Shown one piece after another: positions 56,134 through 64,000 of a DNA stretch of 64,000 nucleotides; the stretch's first letter is position 1, and every line of letters starts with the position of its first letter. Origin of the DNA: JALORV01 sp963754065 (GTDB lineage: Bacteria; Pseudomonadota; Gammaproteobacteria; Burkholderiales; Burkholderiaceae_F); assembly GCA_963754065.1 (NCBI GenBank), contig CAVWFH010000034.1, forward strand, positions 186,001-250,000, in the 5' to 3' direction. Below the pieces are notes generated by a model, which made no database searches, was not told the DNA's origin, and worked only from the letters and a program-made list of their open reading frames with translations. Both the position numbers and the translations under genes were made by a program.

Positions 56134-57522
56134 TCAGATGATCTCGAAATACCGCTTGAGTTCGAAGTCGGTGACCGCGTCCTGCCACTGGCGCCATTCC
56201 CACTCTCGGGTTGCGGCGAAGTGATCGACGAACAGGTCACCGAACCAGTCGCGTGCAAGGTCGGAACGCCGGAAGATCTCGGTGGTTTCCTTCAGCGAGC
56301 GCGGCGCGCGCGCAATGTTCTCCGCGCCCTGATTGGTGCCGGTGATCGGGGGAGCGGTGAGCTTGAGGTTCTTCTCGACGCCGTGCAGCCCCGCGGCCAG
56401 GAGTGCGGCGACAGCGAGGTAGGGGTTGATGTCTGCGCCGGGACAGCGCGTCTCGAGCCGGGTGCTTTTCGGCGATCCGGGAATGACGCGAAAGCTCGCC
56501 GTGCGGTTGTCGACCGCCCAGGTCGGCTTGACCGGCGCCCAGAAGCCGTCGACCAGACGCTTGTAGCTGTTGATGGTCGGCCAGAACATCGGTGCGAACT
56601 GCATCAGGGCCGCGATCTGCCCGGCCAGGAAGCTCTCGAAGAGTTTGCTCATGCCGGCGCGGCCCTTGGGGTCGAAGAAGAGATTCTTCTTGCCGTCCGA
56701 AAGCGACTGGTGCACGTGACCGCTGCAACCGGGGTACTGCGCACTCCACTTGGCCATGAAGCTCGGCATGATGCCGAACTGCGCGCCGATTTCCTTGGCG
56801 CCGGTCTTGAACAGCACGCCGCGGTCCGCGCATTCAAGCGCGTCCGAAAACTGGATCGCGGCTTCGTAGACGCCCGGCCCGGTCTCGGTGTGCAAGCCCT
56901 CGATCGGCACGCGGAACTCCAGCAACTGGTCCATCAGCGCGTTGAAATAGCCCCGATTGGCATTCGCCCGCAGCAGGGAATAGCCGAACATGCCCGGCGT
57001 CAGCGGCGTGGGGTCGACGCCCTTCTTCTGTGCCCAGCTGTGAGGCGTTTCGGCGAAGTTGAACCACTCGAACTCCAGGCCGCACATGGCCTGCACGCCG
57101 AGCTTCTCGGCGCGCTTCAGTACGCGCCGCAGTGTCTGCCGGGGGCAGATCGGGTAAGGCTCGCCCTTCGCGGTGACGAATTCGCCGAGAAAGAAGGGGA
57201 CGTGGTCGTCCCACGGCACGCGCCGTCCGGTGCTGAGATCGAGTCGGACCATCGCATCCGGGAAGCCGTGCTGCCAGCCGGTGACGGTCGTGTTGTCGTA
57301 GACACTGTCCATCATGTCCCAGCCGAATACGACGTCGCAGAAGCCGAAGCCGCCGTCGACAGCGGATGCAAATTTGTCCTTGTGCAGGTACTTGCCGCGC
57401 AGCACTCCGTCGATGTCGGTGGCCGCCACCTTGACCTTGTCGGTCGTGAACGCATCAATACCCTTCAGTGCGGCTTGCGCGTCCGACGTCGGCGCGTGCG
57501 CCACCTTCTTCCTTGAGGCCAT
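56134..57522 (-). CDS. Glutamine synthetase family protein (gamma-glutamyl amine ligase type)
   Basis: A 462-residue GS-fold enzyme. Metal and glutamate motifs are GLEFEWFNF, TETGPGVYEAAIQFSDALE, SGHVHQSL, DNRTASFRVIP and LETRCPGADINPY. The N-terminal VAATDIDGVLRGKYL and divergence from GlnA suggest a gamma-glutamyl ligase for an amine (PuuA or GlnA4 relatives) and not assimilatory glutamine synthetase; it also lacks the adenylylation loop. ATG 57522 has an excellent AGGAGGAG ribosome-binding site; the frame extends to 57555. It stands alone, convergent to nothing, 119 bp upstream of the MaoC gene. Confidence 0.85.
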   Translation of the reverse strand: MASRKKVAHAPTSDAQAALKGIDAFTTDKVKVAATDIDGVLRGKYLHKDKFASAVDGGFGFCDVVFGWDMMDSVYDNTTVTGWQHGFPDAMVRLDLSTGRRVPWDDHVPFFLGEFVTAKGEPYPICPRQTLRRVLKRAEKLGVQAMCGLEFEWFNFAETPHSWAQKKGVDPTPLTPGMFGYSLLRANANRGYFNALMDQLLEFRVPIEGLHTETGPGVYEAAIQFSDALECADRGVLFKTGAKEIGAQFGIMPSFMAKWSAQYPGCSGHVHQSLSDGKKNLFFDPKGRAGMSKLFESFLAGQIAALMQFAPMFWPTINSYKRLVDGFWAPVKPTWAVDNRTASFRVIPGSPKSTRLETRCPGADINPYLAVAALLAAGLHGVEKNLKLTAPPITGTNQGAENIARAPRSLKETTEIFRRSDLARDWFGDLFVDHFAATREWEWRQWQDAVTDFELKRYFEII

Positions 57523-57720
57523 GCGTGTCTCCTCCTGAGCCGGGGCAGTGTGCAACAGCGGCGGGCAAAGTCCAAGGGGGCGGGTCTGGCCCCTTGATAC
57601 GCTGGGATTCCGCCCTCATCTCACGTCGCGAGACTCTGAAGTGCTCCCTTACAATTCAATAAATTAGCAAGCAGTTAGCAAACCATTAGCGATACGAGAC
57701 CGCGAAGCGAGTTTTAGCCC

Positions 57721-58089
57721 ATGCCGATTTATGCCTATCAGTGCGCCGAGTGCCGCCACGAGGTGGAGGTGCTGCAGAAGATCTCCGACGCGCCGCTGAC
57801 CGACTGTCCGGCCTGCCACCGCAGCAGCCTCGTGAAAAAGGTGACCGCGGCGGGATTTCAGCTGAAGGGCAGCGGCTGGTATGCGACCGATTTCAAGGGT
57901 AACGGCACCGCCAAGGCCAAGGACAGCAAGGCCGCTGACGGCGCGGTGAAGGAGGGGGAGGCGAAGTCCGACGCAGCAAAACCTGCCGAGACTCCGGCCG
58001 CCGGCTCCAAGACGGCCGAAAGCGCATCGGCCTCGCCTGCTCCTGCCGCCGGCGGCGGCACCGGCGGGCCTGCTGCTACCACGTCGTGA
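57721..58089 (+). CDS. FmdB-family zinc-ribbon protein
   Basis: Small protein of 122 residues. The N-terminal zinc ribbon (MPIYAYQCAECRHEVEVLQK ... CPACHRSS) has two CxxC pairs within residues 8-34. FQLKGSGWYATDFKG follows as in other FmdB-like proteins, then a disordered Lys/Ala/Glu/Gly-rich tail. Function in bacteria is uncertain, but the order fmdB-DUF502-aspS is common in Betaproteobacteria. A terminator lies 33 bp after the stop. Confidence 0.9.
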   Translation: MPIYAYQCAECRHEVEVLQKISDAPLTDCPACHRSSLVKKVTAAGFQLKGSGWYATDFKGNGTAKAKDSKAADGAVKEGEAKSDAAKPAETPAAGSKTAESASASPAPAAGGGTGGPAATTS

Positions 58090-58121
58090 TGGATTGATCG
58101 GCTATCCTCGATTGCAACGGA

Positions 58122-58150
58122 GCCGCGGCACCGCCGCGGCTTTTTTCTTT
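58122..58150 (+). terminator. Intrinsic terminator between fmdB and DUF502 genes
   Basis: GCCGCGG and CCGCGGC form a 7-bp stem with a five-base loop, followed immediately by TTTTTTCTTT. It separates two genes usually regarded as one operon. Confidence 0.8.
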
Positions 58151-58194
58151 TTCAGGGCCGCGCGCCGGCCGCCGTGGCGCAGTTGGGACCGCAC

Positions 58195-58836
58195 ATGTTT
58201 CGCAAGTATCTGATCACCGGCCTCCTGATCTGGGTGCCTCTCGGGATCACGCTGCTGATCCTCGAAACGATCATTGGTTGGATGGATCAGTCGCTGCTGC
58301 TGCTGCCGCCGGTCTGGCGGCCCGAAGCGCTGTTCGGCTTCCGCATCCCGGGCCTCGGGGCGCTGCTCGCGGTGGCCGTGCTGCTGGTTACCGGCGTTCT
58401 CGCGCGCAATATCGTCGGGCGGCGACTGCTGCACTGGTGGGAAGGGATGCTGGGGCGGATCCCGATCGTGCGTTCGATCTACTCGAGCGTGAAGCAGGTG
58501 TCGGACACCATGCTGTCTCCGAAGGGCAACGCGTTCCGCAAGGTGGTGCTGGTCGAATTCCCGCAGCCGCAGCAGTGGACACTGGCGTTCATCGTCGGCG
58601 AGCCCGCGGGTGCGGTCGCGGAGCAGCTCGGCGAAGGCTGGGTCACCGTTTATGTTCCGACCGCGCCCAACCCGACTTCCGGATATGTACTGATGATGCC
58701 GCCGTCGCGGGTCCGGGACGTGGATGTCAGCGTCGACGACGCGCTTAAGTTCCATGTCTCGCTGGGTGTCGTCGAGCCCGGTGCGCGGCCGGTGCGGCCG
58801 GCCGTGCTGACCAGCGCGGCGCCGCCTCCTCCCTGA
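58195..58836 (+). CDS. DUF502 family membrane protein
   Basis: A 213-residue protein with two N-terminal membrane helices (ITGLLIWVPLGITLLILETI and LGALLAVAVLLVTGVLA) and a soluble C-terminal domain. RIPIVRSIYSSVKQVSDTM and FRKVVLVEFP are the conserved DUF502 segments. ATG 58195 (MFRKYLITG) fits the family; an upstream in-frame start at 58174 adds seven residues. Function unknown. It sits between fmdB and aspS. Confidence 0.9.
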   Translation: MFRKYLITGLLIWVPLGITLLILETIIGWMDQSLLLLPPVWRPEALFGFRIPGLGALLAVAVLLVTGVLARNIVGRRLLHWWEGMLGRIPIVRSIYSSVKQVSDTMLSPKGNAFRKVVLVEFPQPQQWTLAFIVGEPAGAVAEQLGEGWVTVYVPTAPNPTSGYVLMMPPSRVRDVDVSVDDALKFHVSLGVVEPGARPVRPAVLTSAAPPPP

Positions 58837-59166
58837 GCCGGCGCGGCCCGTGACTTTGAGCCCGGCTCGGACCCCTGCTAAGGTTCGGTCCATGACGACG
58901 AAACACCGGATGCAGCGACACGACGCCGACCAGTGCGCCGGCGAGTGCCTTGGTCCGGTGGCGCAGTCCGCGTCGTCCAATCAGCGAAACCGATAGGGCC
59001 GGACAGGTAGCGCTGTTCGGCCCCACTGCGGTCCGACCCGTTGCGCGTCGTCATGGCGCCGGTCCGGCCACCAAGCTGAAGACGAGCCCCTCGGGGATAA
59101 TCACTGGTTTTGCGCAGTCGCGCCGAAGTGTCGAGCCGCGGACTGCCAGTCACAGCGGAGCTTTCC
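58837..59166 (+). promoter_or_regulatory. Intergenic region upstream of aspS with candidate promoter
   Basis: 330 bp without a convincing gene. TTGAGC (58856-58861) and TAAGGT (58879-58884), 17 bp apart, form a plausible sigma-70 promoter, giving aspS a leader of about 270 bases. A 34-codon ATG frame from 58892 has no ribosome-binding site or family features. No T-box or other known leader was recognised. Confidence 0.4.
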
Positions 59167-61029
59167 ATGCGTACCGAATATGCCGGCCGGGTGGACGAGA
59201 AGTTCATCGGCCAGACCGTCACCCTTTTTGGCTGGGTGCATCGTCGCCGTGATCACGGCGGCGTCATCTTCATCGATCTGCGCGATCGCGAGGGCCTGGT
59301 GCAGGTCGTCTGCGACCCGGACCGTGCGGACGTGTTCGCCAACGCCGAAAAGGTCCGCAACGAGTACTGCCTGAAGATCGCCGGCCAGGTGCGCAAGCGC
59401 CCGGAAGGCACGACCAACGAGGCGTTGGTCTCCGGCGGCATCGAAGTGCTGTGCACGCAACTCGAGATCCTCAACGCGTCGGTCCCGGTGCCGTTCCAGC
59501 TCGATGACGAGAACCTCTCGGAGACGACGCGGCTGACGCATCGTGTACTCGACCTGCGGCGTGCGCCGATGCAGAAGAACATGATGCTGCGCTACAAGGT
59601 GGCGATGGCGGTTCGGCGCTATCTCGACGCTGCGGGCTTTGTCGACATCGAGACCCCGATGCTGACCAAGAGCACGCCGGAAGGCGCGCGCGACTACCTG
59701 GTGCCGTCACGCGTGCACGCCGGAGAGTTCTTTGCACTGCCGCAGTCACCGCAGCTTTTCAAGCAGTTGCTGATGGTCGCGGGCTTCGACCGCTACTACC
59801 AGATCGTCAAGTGCTTCCGCGACGAGGACCTGCGGGCTGACCGCCAGCCCGAGTTCACGCAGATCGACGTCGAGACCTCTTTCCTCGACGAGACCGAAAT
59901 CCGCGCGATCATGGAAGAAATGATCCGCACCGTCTTTGCCGAGGTGATGGACGTCACGCTGCCGAAGCCGTTCCCGGTCATGACCTATGGCGACGCGATG
60001 CGGCTTTACGGCTCCGACAAGCCGGACCTGCGGGTCGCGCTGCAGCTGACTGATGTGACCGACCTCATGCGCGATGTCGAGTTCAAGGTCTTCAAGGCCG
60101 CGACCGAGATGACCGACGGCAAGGTGGTTGCGCTGCGCATTCCGCAGGGCGCTCATGCGACCGATGGGATGCCGCGCTCGGAAATCGACGGCTACACCGA
60201 GTTCGTCAAGATCTACGGTGCCAAAGGCCTTGCCTACATCAAGGTCAACGAGAAGGCGAAGGGCCGCGACGGCCTGCAAAGCCCGATCGTCAAGAACCTG
60301 AATGATGCGGCGCTCGCGGCGGTTCTCGAACGGACCGGTGCTGCGGATGGCGACGTCATCTTCTTCGGCGCCGATCGCGCCAAGATCGTCTATGACTCGC
60401 TGGGTGCGTTGCGTACCAAGATCGGCCACAGCGAGTTCGGGCGCGCCCATGGGCTGTCGGCCGCCGGCTGGAAGCCGCTATGGGTGATCGACTTCCCGAT
60501 GTTCGAGTTCGACGAGGAGGCGCAGCGCTACGTCGCCGCCCATCATCCGTTCACCAGCCCGAAGGACGGCCACGAGGATTTTCTGCAGACCGATCCGTCC
60601 AAGGCGTTGGCCAAGGCCTACGACATGGCCCTGAATGGCTGGGAGATCGGCGGCGGATCGGTGCGGATCCATCGGGAGGAAGTGCAGAGCAAGGTCTTCC
60701 GCGCACTGAAAATTGGCGCCGAGGAGGCACGCGAGAAGTTCGGCTTCCTGCTCGATGCGCTGCAGTACGGTGCGCCGCCGCACGGCGGCATCGCGTTCGG
60801 GCTCGATCGCATCGTCACGATGATGGCTGGCGCGGAATCGATCCGCGACGTGATCGCTTTCCCCAAGACGCAGCGGGCGCAGTGCCTGCTGACGAAGGCG
60901 CCGTCCCCGGTCGATGAAAAGCAGTTGCGCGAACTGCACATCCGCCTGCGCGGCGAAGCTCGCGCAGAAGCTGAAACCGCACGGCCGAACCTGCCACAGC
61001 GCCACGCGGGCGAGCTGAACCAGAAGTAG
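59167..61029 (+). CDS. aspS: Aspartyl-tRNA synthetase
   Basis: Class IIb synthetase of 620 residues. The OB-fold anticodon-binding domain starts MRTEYAGRVDEKFIGQTVTL; class II motif 2 is KCFRDEDLRADRQPEFTQID and motif 3 is GGIAFGLDRIVTMMAG. The bacterial GAD insert (about 285-420) is present. ATG 59167 is preceded by GGAG; the frame is open to 59110 but those residues are atypical. Whether it also charges tRNA-Asn depends on gatCAB elsewhere. Confidence 0.97.
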   Translation: MRTEYAGRVDEKFIGQTVTLFGWVHRRRDHGGVIFIDLRDREGLVQVVCDPDRADVFANAEKVRNEYCLKIAGQVRKRPEGTTNEALVSGGIEVLCTQLEILNASVPVPFQLDDENLSETTRLTHRVLDLRRAPMQKNMMLRYKVAMAVRRYLDAAGFVDIETPMLTKSTPEGARDYLVPSRVHAGEFFALPQSPQLFKQLLMVAGFDRYYQIVKCFRDEDLRADRQPEFTQIDVETSFLDETEIRAIMEEMIRTVFAEVMDVTLPKPFPVMTYGDAMRLYGSDKPDLRVALQLTDVTDLMRDVEFKVFKAATEMTDGKVVALRIPQGAHATDGMPRSEIDGYTEFVKIYGAKGLAYIKVNEKAKGRDGLQSPIVKNLNDAALAAVLERTGAADGDVIFFGADRAKIVYDSLGALRTKIGHSEFGRAHGLSAAGWKPLWVIDFPMFEFDEEAQRYVAAHHPFTSPKDGHEDFLQTDPSKALAKAYDMALNGWEIGGGSVRIHREEVQSKVFRALKIGAEEAREKFGFLLDALQYGAPPHGGIAFGLDRIVTMMAGAESIRDVIAFPKTQRAQCLLTKAPSPVDEKQLRELHIRLRGEARAEAETARPNLPQRHAGELNQK

Positions 61030-61109
61030 GACAGATAACCGCGGCTGGCGAAGGCCGTCGCACGGCCGAAAGACGTCGCTGGCCTCCGGTACGGAGAACC
61101 CGCTTCGTG

Positions 61110-61559
61110 ATGCCGGCCCACAAGGTTCCAGAGTCGGTGCTGGTCGTGATCCACACCCCGGCACTCGACGTGCTATTGCTCGAGCGGTCCGACCATCCCG
61201 GGTTCTGGCAGTCCGTGACCGGCAGCCTGGACTTTCCCGGCGAAGATCTGCGGCGCGCATGCGCCCGCGAGGTCGCCGAGGAAACAGGGCTCGTTGCCGC
61301 GCCCGAACGGTTCGACGACTGGGTCCTTGAACACCGTTACGAAATCTATTCGGAATGGCGTCATCGATATGCGCCCGACGTTACGCATAATACGGAGCAT
61401 GTCTTCGGCCTCCTTGTGGGTGAGCCCTACCGTCCGCAGCTTGCACCTCGCGAGCATCGTGCCAGTCGATGGCTGCCCTGGCGCGACGCCGCGGATGCCT
61501 GCTTTTCCTGGACCAATGCCGCAGCCGTCCGTGAACTGGCTCAACGCGCTCGCCGCTAG
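61110..61559 (+). CDS. nudB: Dihydroneopterin triphosphate diphosphatase
   Basis: Nudix hydrolase of about 149 residues in folate synthesis, removing pyrophosphate from dihydroneopterin triphosphate. The Nudix box is GSLDFPGEDLRRACAREVAE followed by ETGL. It has one residue more than the canonical box before the first Glu, as in other betaproteobacterial NudB. MPAHKVPESVLVVIHTP is a typical start; a GTG one codon upstream is possible. The 3' end overlaps the following lipoprotein gene by 44 bp. Confidence 0.9.
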   Translation: MPAHKVPESVLVVIHTPALDVLLLERSDHPGFWQSVTGSLDFPGEDLRRACAREVAEETGLVAAPERFDDWVLEHRYEIYSEWRHRYAPDVTHNTEHVFGLLVGEPYRPQLAPREHRASRWLPWRDAADACFSWTNAAAVRELAQRARR

Positions 61560-63039
61560 TCTCGCCATCACGGTGGCGCTGGGCGGCTGCGCGACCGTGC
61601 CGGATCCCTATGCCGCGGCTCCGGCGAGCGAGCAGCTCGTGCGGGCCGATGCGCTCGGCGACTGCATGCGTCGACTGCGCGACCTGGATGCGCGCATCGA
61701 CGCGGCCGGTGTGCGCGATGCGCAGGCGGCGCGCGTCGACGGCTATCCGTTCCTTCGGGTCGATCGGTTTACCGCGTCGCGTGCGCCGGGCGACGGCGAA
61801 GCGGGGGCAATGGCGCAAGCGAAGCTCGATCGCATGGCCGCGCTCGACGCCGAAGCTCGCAAGTACGAAAGTGCCAACGCGCGCATTGCCGACGTGGACC
61901 AGGCCGCACTCGAGCGCTGCCGTGCGGAACTCGTGGCCGCCACCCGTGCCGATGCTGAATGGGTGGCGAAGTCCGCCATCGCTCCGCACAGCTACAACGA
62001 TGCGCTGCGGGTTGTCGGCCTGTATCCGCTGTCCAAGTTTCCCTTCACCTGGGGGGTGGCTGCATGGCAGCAGACGACGCGCGACCTGTTTGCCACGCCG
62101 TTCCCCGAACTGACCGTGATAGGCAAGCGCATCCGCTACGTGCCCGGTTCGGGCGGTTCGGAGAAACTGGCCGGATTGCTCCCGACCGACAGTGCCGGAG
62201 CAGGCCCGCTGCGGATGCCGGTGGTGACTCCCGCGCGCGCCTGGCAACTGCTGCAACAACATGCGCCCGTGCTGGTCGTCGATACGGTCGACGACGATGA
62301 CCGCATCGGCCGGCTGGCCTGGCGGAAAAGTGGCGACGACCTGTATATCGCTGTCGATGTCAGCGAGCCGGCCACTTACGTGCGGGCCGCATGGACCGAG
62401 TTCGACGGCACGCCCACGCTGCAGCTTGTCTACACGTTCTGGTTCCCGGCCCGGCCCGCCAGCCATCCGCTCGATTGGGTGGCGGGCCGGCTCGACGCTC
62501 TCGTCTGGCGGGTTACGCTCGATGCCCGTGGCCGCCCGCTGGTGTATGACTCGATCCATGCGTGCGGCTGCTTTCACATGTTCTTTCCGACCGAACGCGT
62601 GCGAGAGCGCCCTGGCCCGCTCGAACACGAGGGCATATTTGATGAGACGATGTTCTCGCCGCAGTTCGTGCATTCACCAGGCCCCAACGAACGTGTGATC
62701 GTTTACGTTGGGGCCGGCGATCACAACATCCAGCGCGTGGCCATCGATACGACGCAGCCGGCGCCCGGCGTGCCGTATCGGCTGAAGGACGAAAACAATC
62801 TGCGTGCACTCGCGCTGCCGGCCGTGGCCGGCGGTGGTACGCGCAGCATTTACGGGCCGGATGCCCTGGTGCCAGGCTCGGAGCGGCCGGAGCGATTCAT
62901 CTTCTGGCCGATGGGCGTGCCGTCGGCGGGGCAGATGCGGCAATGGGGTCATCATGCAACGGCGTTCGTGGGCCGTCGTCACTTTGACGATCCGCTGCTG
63001 ATCGACCGCTATTTCTCGCTTGCGCCGGGTGCGGACTGA
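61516..63039 (+). CDS. Large lipoprotein of unknown function
   Basis: A 507-residue protein with a lipoprotein signal peptide: hydrophobic NALAASLAITVAL and lipobox LGGC at about residue 24. The rest is a large globular domain with segments such as ALRVVGLYPLSKFPFTWGV, SIHACGCFHMFF and GDHNIQRVAID, not matching a family I can name. ATG 61516 (MPQPSVNWLNA) sits at the right distance before the lipobox; the frame is open further upstream only because it overlaps nudB. Followed by the clsB-type operon, it may act in the envelope. Confidence 0.82.
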   Translation: MPQPSVNWLNALAASLAITVALGGCATVPDPYAAAPASEQLVRADALGDCMRRLRDLDARIDAAGVRDAQAARVDGYPFLRVDRFTASRAPGDGEAGAMAQAKLDRMAALDAEARKYESANARIADVDQAALERCRAELVAATRADAEWVAKSAIAPHSYNDALRVVGLYPLSKFPFTWGVAAWQQTTRDLFATPFPELTVIGKRIRYVPGSGGSEKLAGLLPTDSAGAGPLRMPVVTPARAWQLLQQHAPVLVVDTVDDDDRIGRLAWRKSGDDLYIAVDVSEPATYVRAAWTEFDGTPTLQLVYTFWFPARPASHPLDWVAGRLDALVWRVTLDARGRPLVYDSIHACGCFHMFFPTERVRERPGPLEHEGIFDETMFSPQFVHSPGPNERVIVYVGAGDHNIQRVAIDTTQPAPGVPYRLKDENNLRALALPAVAGGGTRSIYGPDALVPGSERPERFIFWPMGVPSAGQMRQWGHHATAFVGRRHFDDPLLIDRYFSLAPGAD

Positions 63040-63053
63040 GCAAGACTGGCTGC

Positions 63054-63863
63054 ATGCAACTGCGCGTCGCGACATACAACATTCACAAGGGCGTCATGGG
63101 GCTGCGCAAGCGCTCGCGCATCCACGACCTGCGCGTCGCGCTGCACACGATCGACGCGGATATCGTCTTCCTGCAGGAAGTACAGGAACGCAACGAACGT
63201 CTGGCACGCCGGCCGGACCATCCGAACGGAACGCAGCTCGACGTGCTGTGCACGGGCGGCTACCTGCATCGCGCGTACGGCATGAACGCGGTCTATCCGC
63301 ACGGCCACCACGGCAACGCGATCGTGTCGCGCCACACGATCGGCCAGTACCTGAATCACGACATCTCGGACCATGCGCTGGAAAGTCGCGGAATGCTGCA
63401 CGCGATCTCGCACGTCGAGACGCGGCGTGGGGCCGTGGACATCCACCTGATCAACACGCACTTCGGACTGATCAAGCGCAGCCGCGTGCGGCAGGCCGAG
63501 TTCCTGATCGACTTCGTCCGCAGCGAGGTTCCGGCGGGCGCCCCGCTGATCATCGCGGGGGATTTCAATGACTGGCAGCAGGGTGTCGACGAAGTGCTGC
63601 ATCGCGACCTGGATGTCGTCGAGGCCGCGGCCGACTTCAACCGCCGGAGGCCGCGGACCCGCCACCTCGATCGCCTGATGCCCTGGCGCAGCGGCGCGCG
63701 GCCGCGGGTGGCGCGGACCTACCCCAGCGTGATGCCCTGGTTGAGGCTGGACCGCATCTACGTGCGTGGGTTCAAGGTCCACGACGTGAGCGTCCCCAAG
63801 GGCATCGAGTGGGCACAGCGTTCCGACCACATGCCTTTGATCGCTGATCTCGAGGTCGCATGA
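63054..63863 (+). CDS. Endonuclease/exonuclease/phosphatase family protein (YbhP-like)
   Basis: A 269-residue EEP-fold metal-dependent phosphoesterase. Motifs: LRVATYNIHKGV, DIVFLQEVQER (catalytic Glu), IIAGDFNDWQ and QRSDHMPLIADLEV (catalytic Asp-His). It overlaps the cardiolipin synthase gene by 4 bp, the same pairing as ybhP-clsB in E. coli, pointing to phospholipid metabolism. A 14-bp gap follows the lipoprotein gene. Confidence 0.9.
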   Translation: MQLRVATYNIHKGVMGLRKRSRIHDLRVALHTIDADIVFLQEVQERNERLARRPDHPNGTQLDVLCTGGYLHRAYGMNAVYPHGHHGNAIVSRHTIGQYLNHDISDHALESRGMLHAISHVETRRGAVDIHLINTHFGLIKRSRVRQAEFLIDFVRSEVPAGAPLIIAGDFNDWQQGVDEVLHRDLDVVEAAADFNRRRPRTRHLDRLMPWRSGARPRVARTYPSVMPWLRLDRIYVRGFKVHDVSVPKGIEWAQRSDHMPLIADLEVA

Positions 63864-64000
63864 CGGAGCGCGCGCGACCGGCCCTCCGGCGCCCGCGCTT
63901 CGAGATTACGACGCGCCCACTGGTCTACGGCGGAAACCGCGTCCGCCTGCTGCAAAACGGCGATGAGTTCTTTCCTAATCTGCTGGCGGCGATCAACGGT
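63860..64000 (+). CDS. clsB: Cardiolipin synthase ClsB, N-terminal fragment (runs off right edge)
   Basis: Only 47 codons are inside the window: a basic N-terminus (MTERARPALRRPRF) then PLVYGGNRVRLLQNGDEFFP and NLLAAING. The GNRV-LL-NGDE-FF pattern is that of ClsB-type phospholipase-D-superfamily synthases; the HKD motifs lie beyond the edge. The start overlaps the stop of the EEP gene (ATGA), matching the ybhP-clsB pairing. Confidence 0.82.
   Translation, partial: MTERARPALRRPRFEITTRPLVYGGNRVRLLQNGDEFFPNLLAAING

Noticed and set aside
58892..58996. Short ATG frame upstream of aspS
   Set aside because: 34 codons, no ribosome-binding site, no leader-peptide features such as runs of Asp or Asn codons.

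Overview
The window looks like a chromosome segment of a high-GC Betaproteobacterium, most likely Burkholderiales. The evidence is the gene order kdsD-kdsC-lptCAB-rpoN-hpf-ptsN-hprK-rapZ beside mutY, the Bug-type solute-binding protein, and the nudB-lipoprotein-phosphatase-clsB order at the right edge. No rRNA, tRNA, CRISPR array, insertion sequence or prophage was recognised.

Layout. (1) 0-11 kb: end of a dynamin-like protein, mutY, then a long minus-strand run for LPS precursor synthesis and export (kdsD, kdsC, lptC, lptA, lptB) followed by rpoN, hpf, ptsN, hprK, rapZ and a LON-domain protein. (2) 11-20 kb: KefC-like antiporter, a histidine phosphatase, uvrA divergent from ssb, then a second antiporter overlapping a YbdK-type ligase. 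(3) 20-22.5 kb: HisN-type phosphatase and a thioredoxin-fold lipoprotein broken by a 4-bp tandem duplication. (4) 22.5-33.6 kb: a complete 2-aminoethylphosphonate (AEP) locus. A minus-strand operon (phnR, phnA, phnY, a Na+/Pi transporter with PhoU domain, a PhnZ-like HD enzyme) is divergent from a plus-strand operon (phnS, phnT, phnU, phnW). (5) 33.7-37.2 kb: a TPR protein, a PEP-CTERM surface-protein gene with a sigma-54 promoter, and a DMT transporter; the last two are shredded by indels. (6) 37.3-47.5 kb: alanine dehydrogenase, an MFS transporter and an amine/aldehyde catabolic run (FAD-GcvT oxidoreductase, aldehyde dehydrogenase, gamma-glutamyl hydrolase, iron alcohol dehydrogenase, peptide-type binding protein). 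(7) 47.6-57.5 kb: AraC regulator, periplasmic MsrB/MsrA, a possible PD-(D/E)XK protein, menaquinone genes menA/menE/menB, a Bug protein, a MaoC protein and a glutamine-synthetase-like ligase. (8) 57.7-64 kb: fmdB, DUF502, aspS, nudB, lipoprotein, phosphatase-family protein and the start of clsB.

How it works together. The AEP locus imports AEP (PhnSTU), transaminates it with pyruvate (PhnW), oxidises phosphonoacetaldehyde (PhnY) and cleaves phosphonoacetate to acetate plus phosphate (PhnA). The co-transcribed Na+/Pi transporter could handle the surplus phosphate, and the alanine dehydrogenase 4 kb away could regenerate pyruvate. A palindrome in the divergent promoter region overlaps the regulator's own -10 box. 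The most notable non-coding signal is a near-consensus sigma-54 promoter in front of the PEP-CTERM gene, in a window that also carries rpoN.
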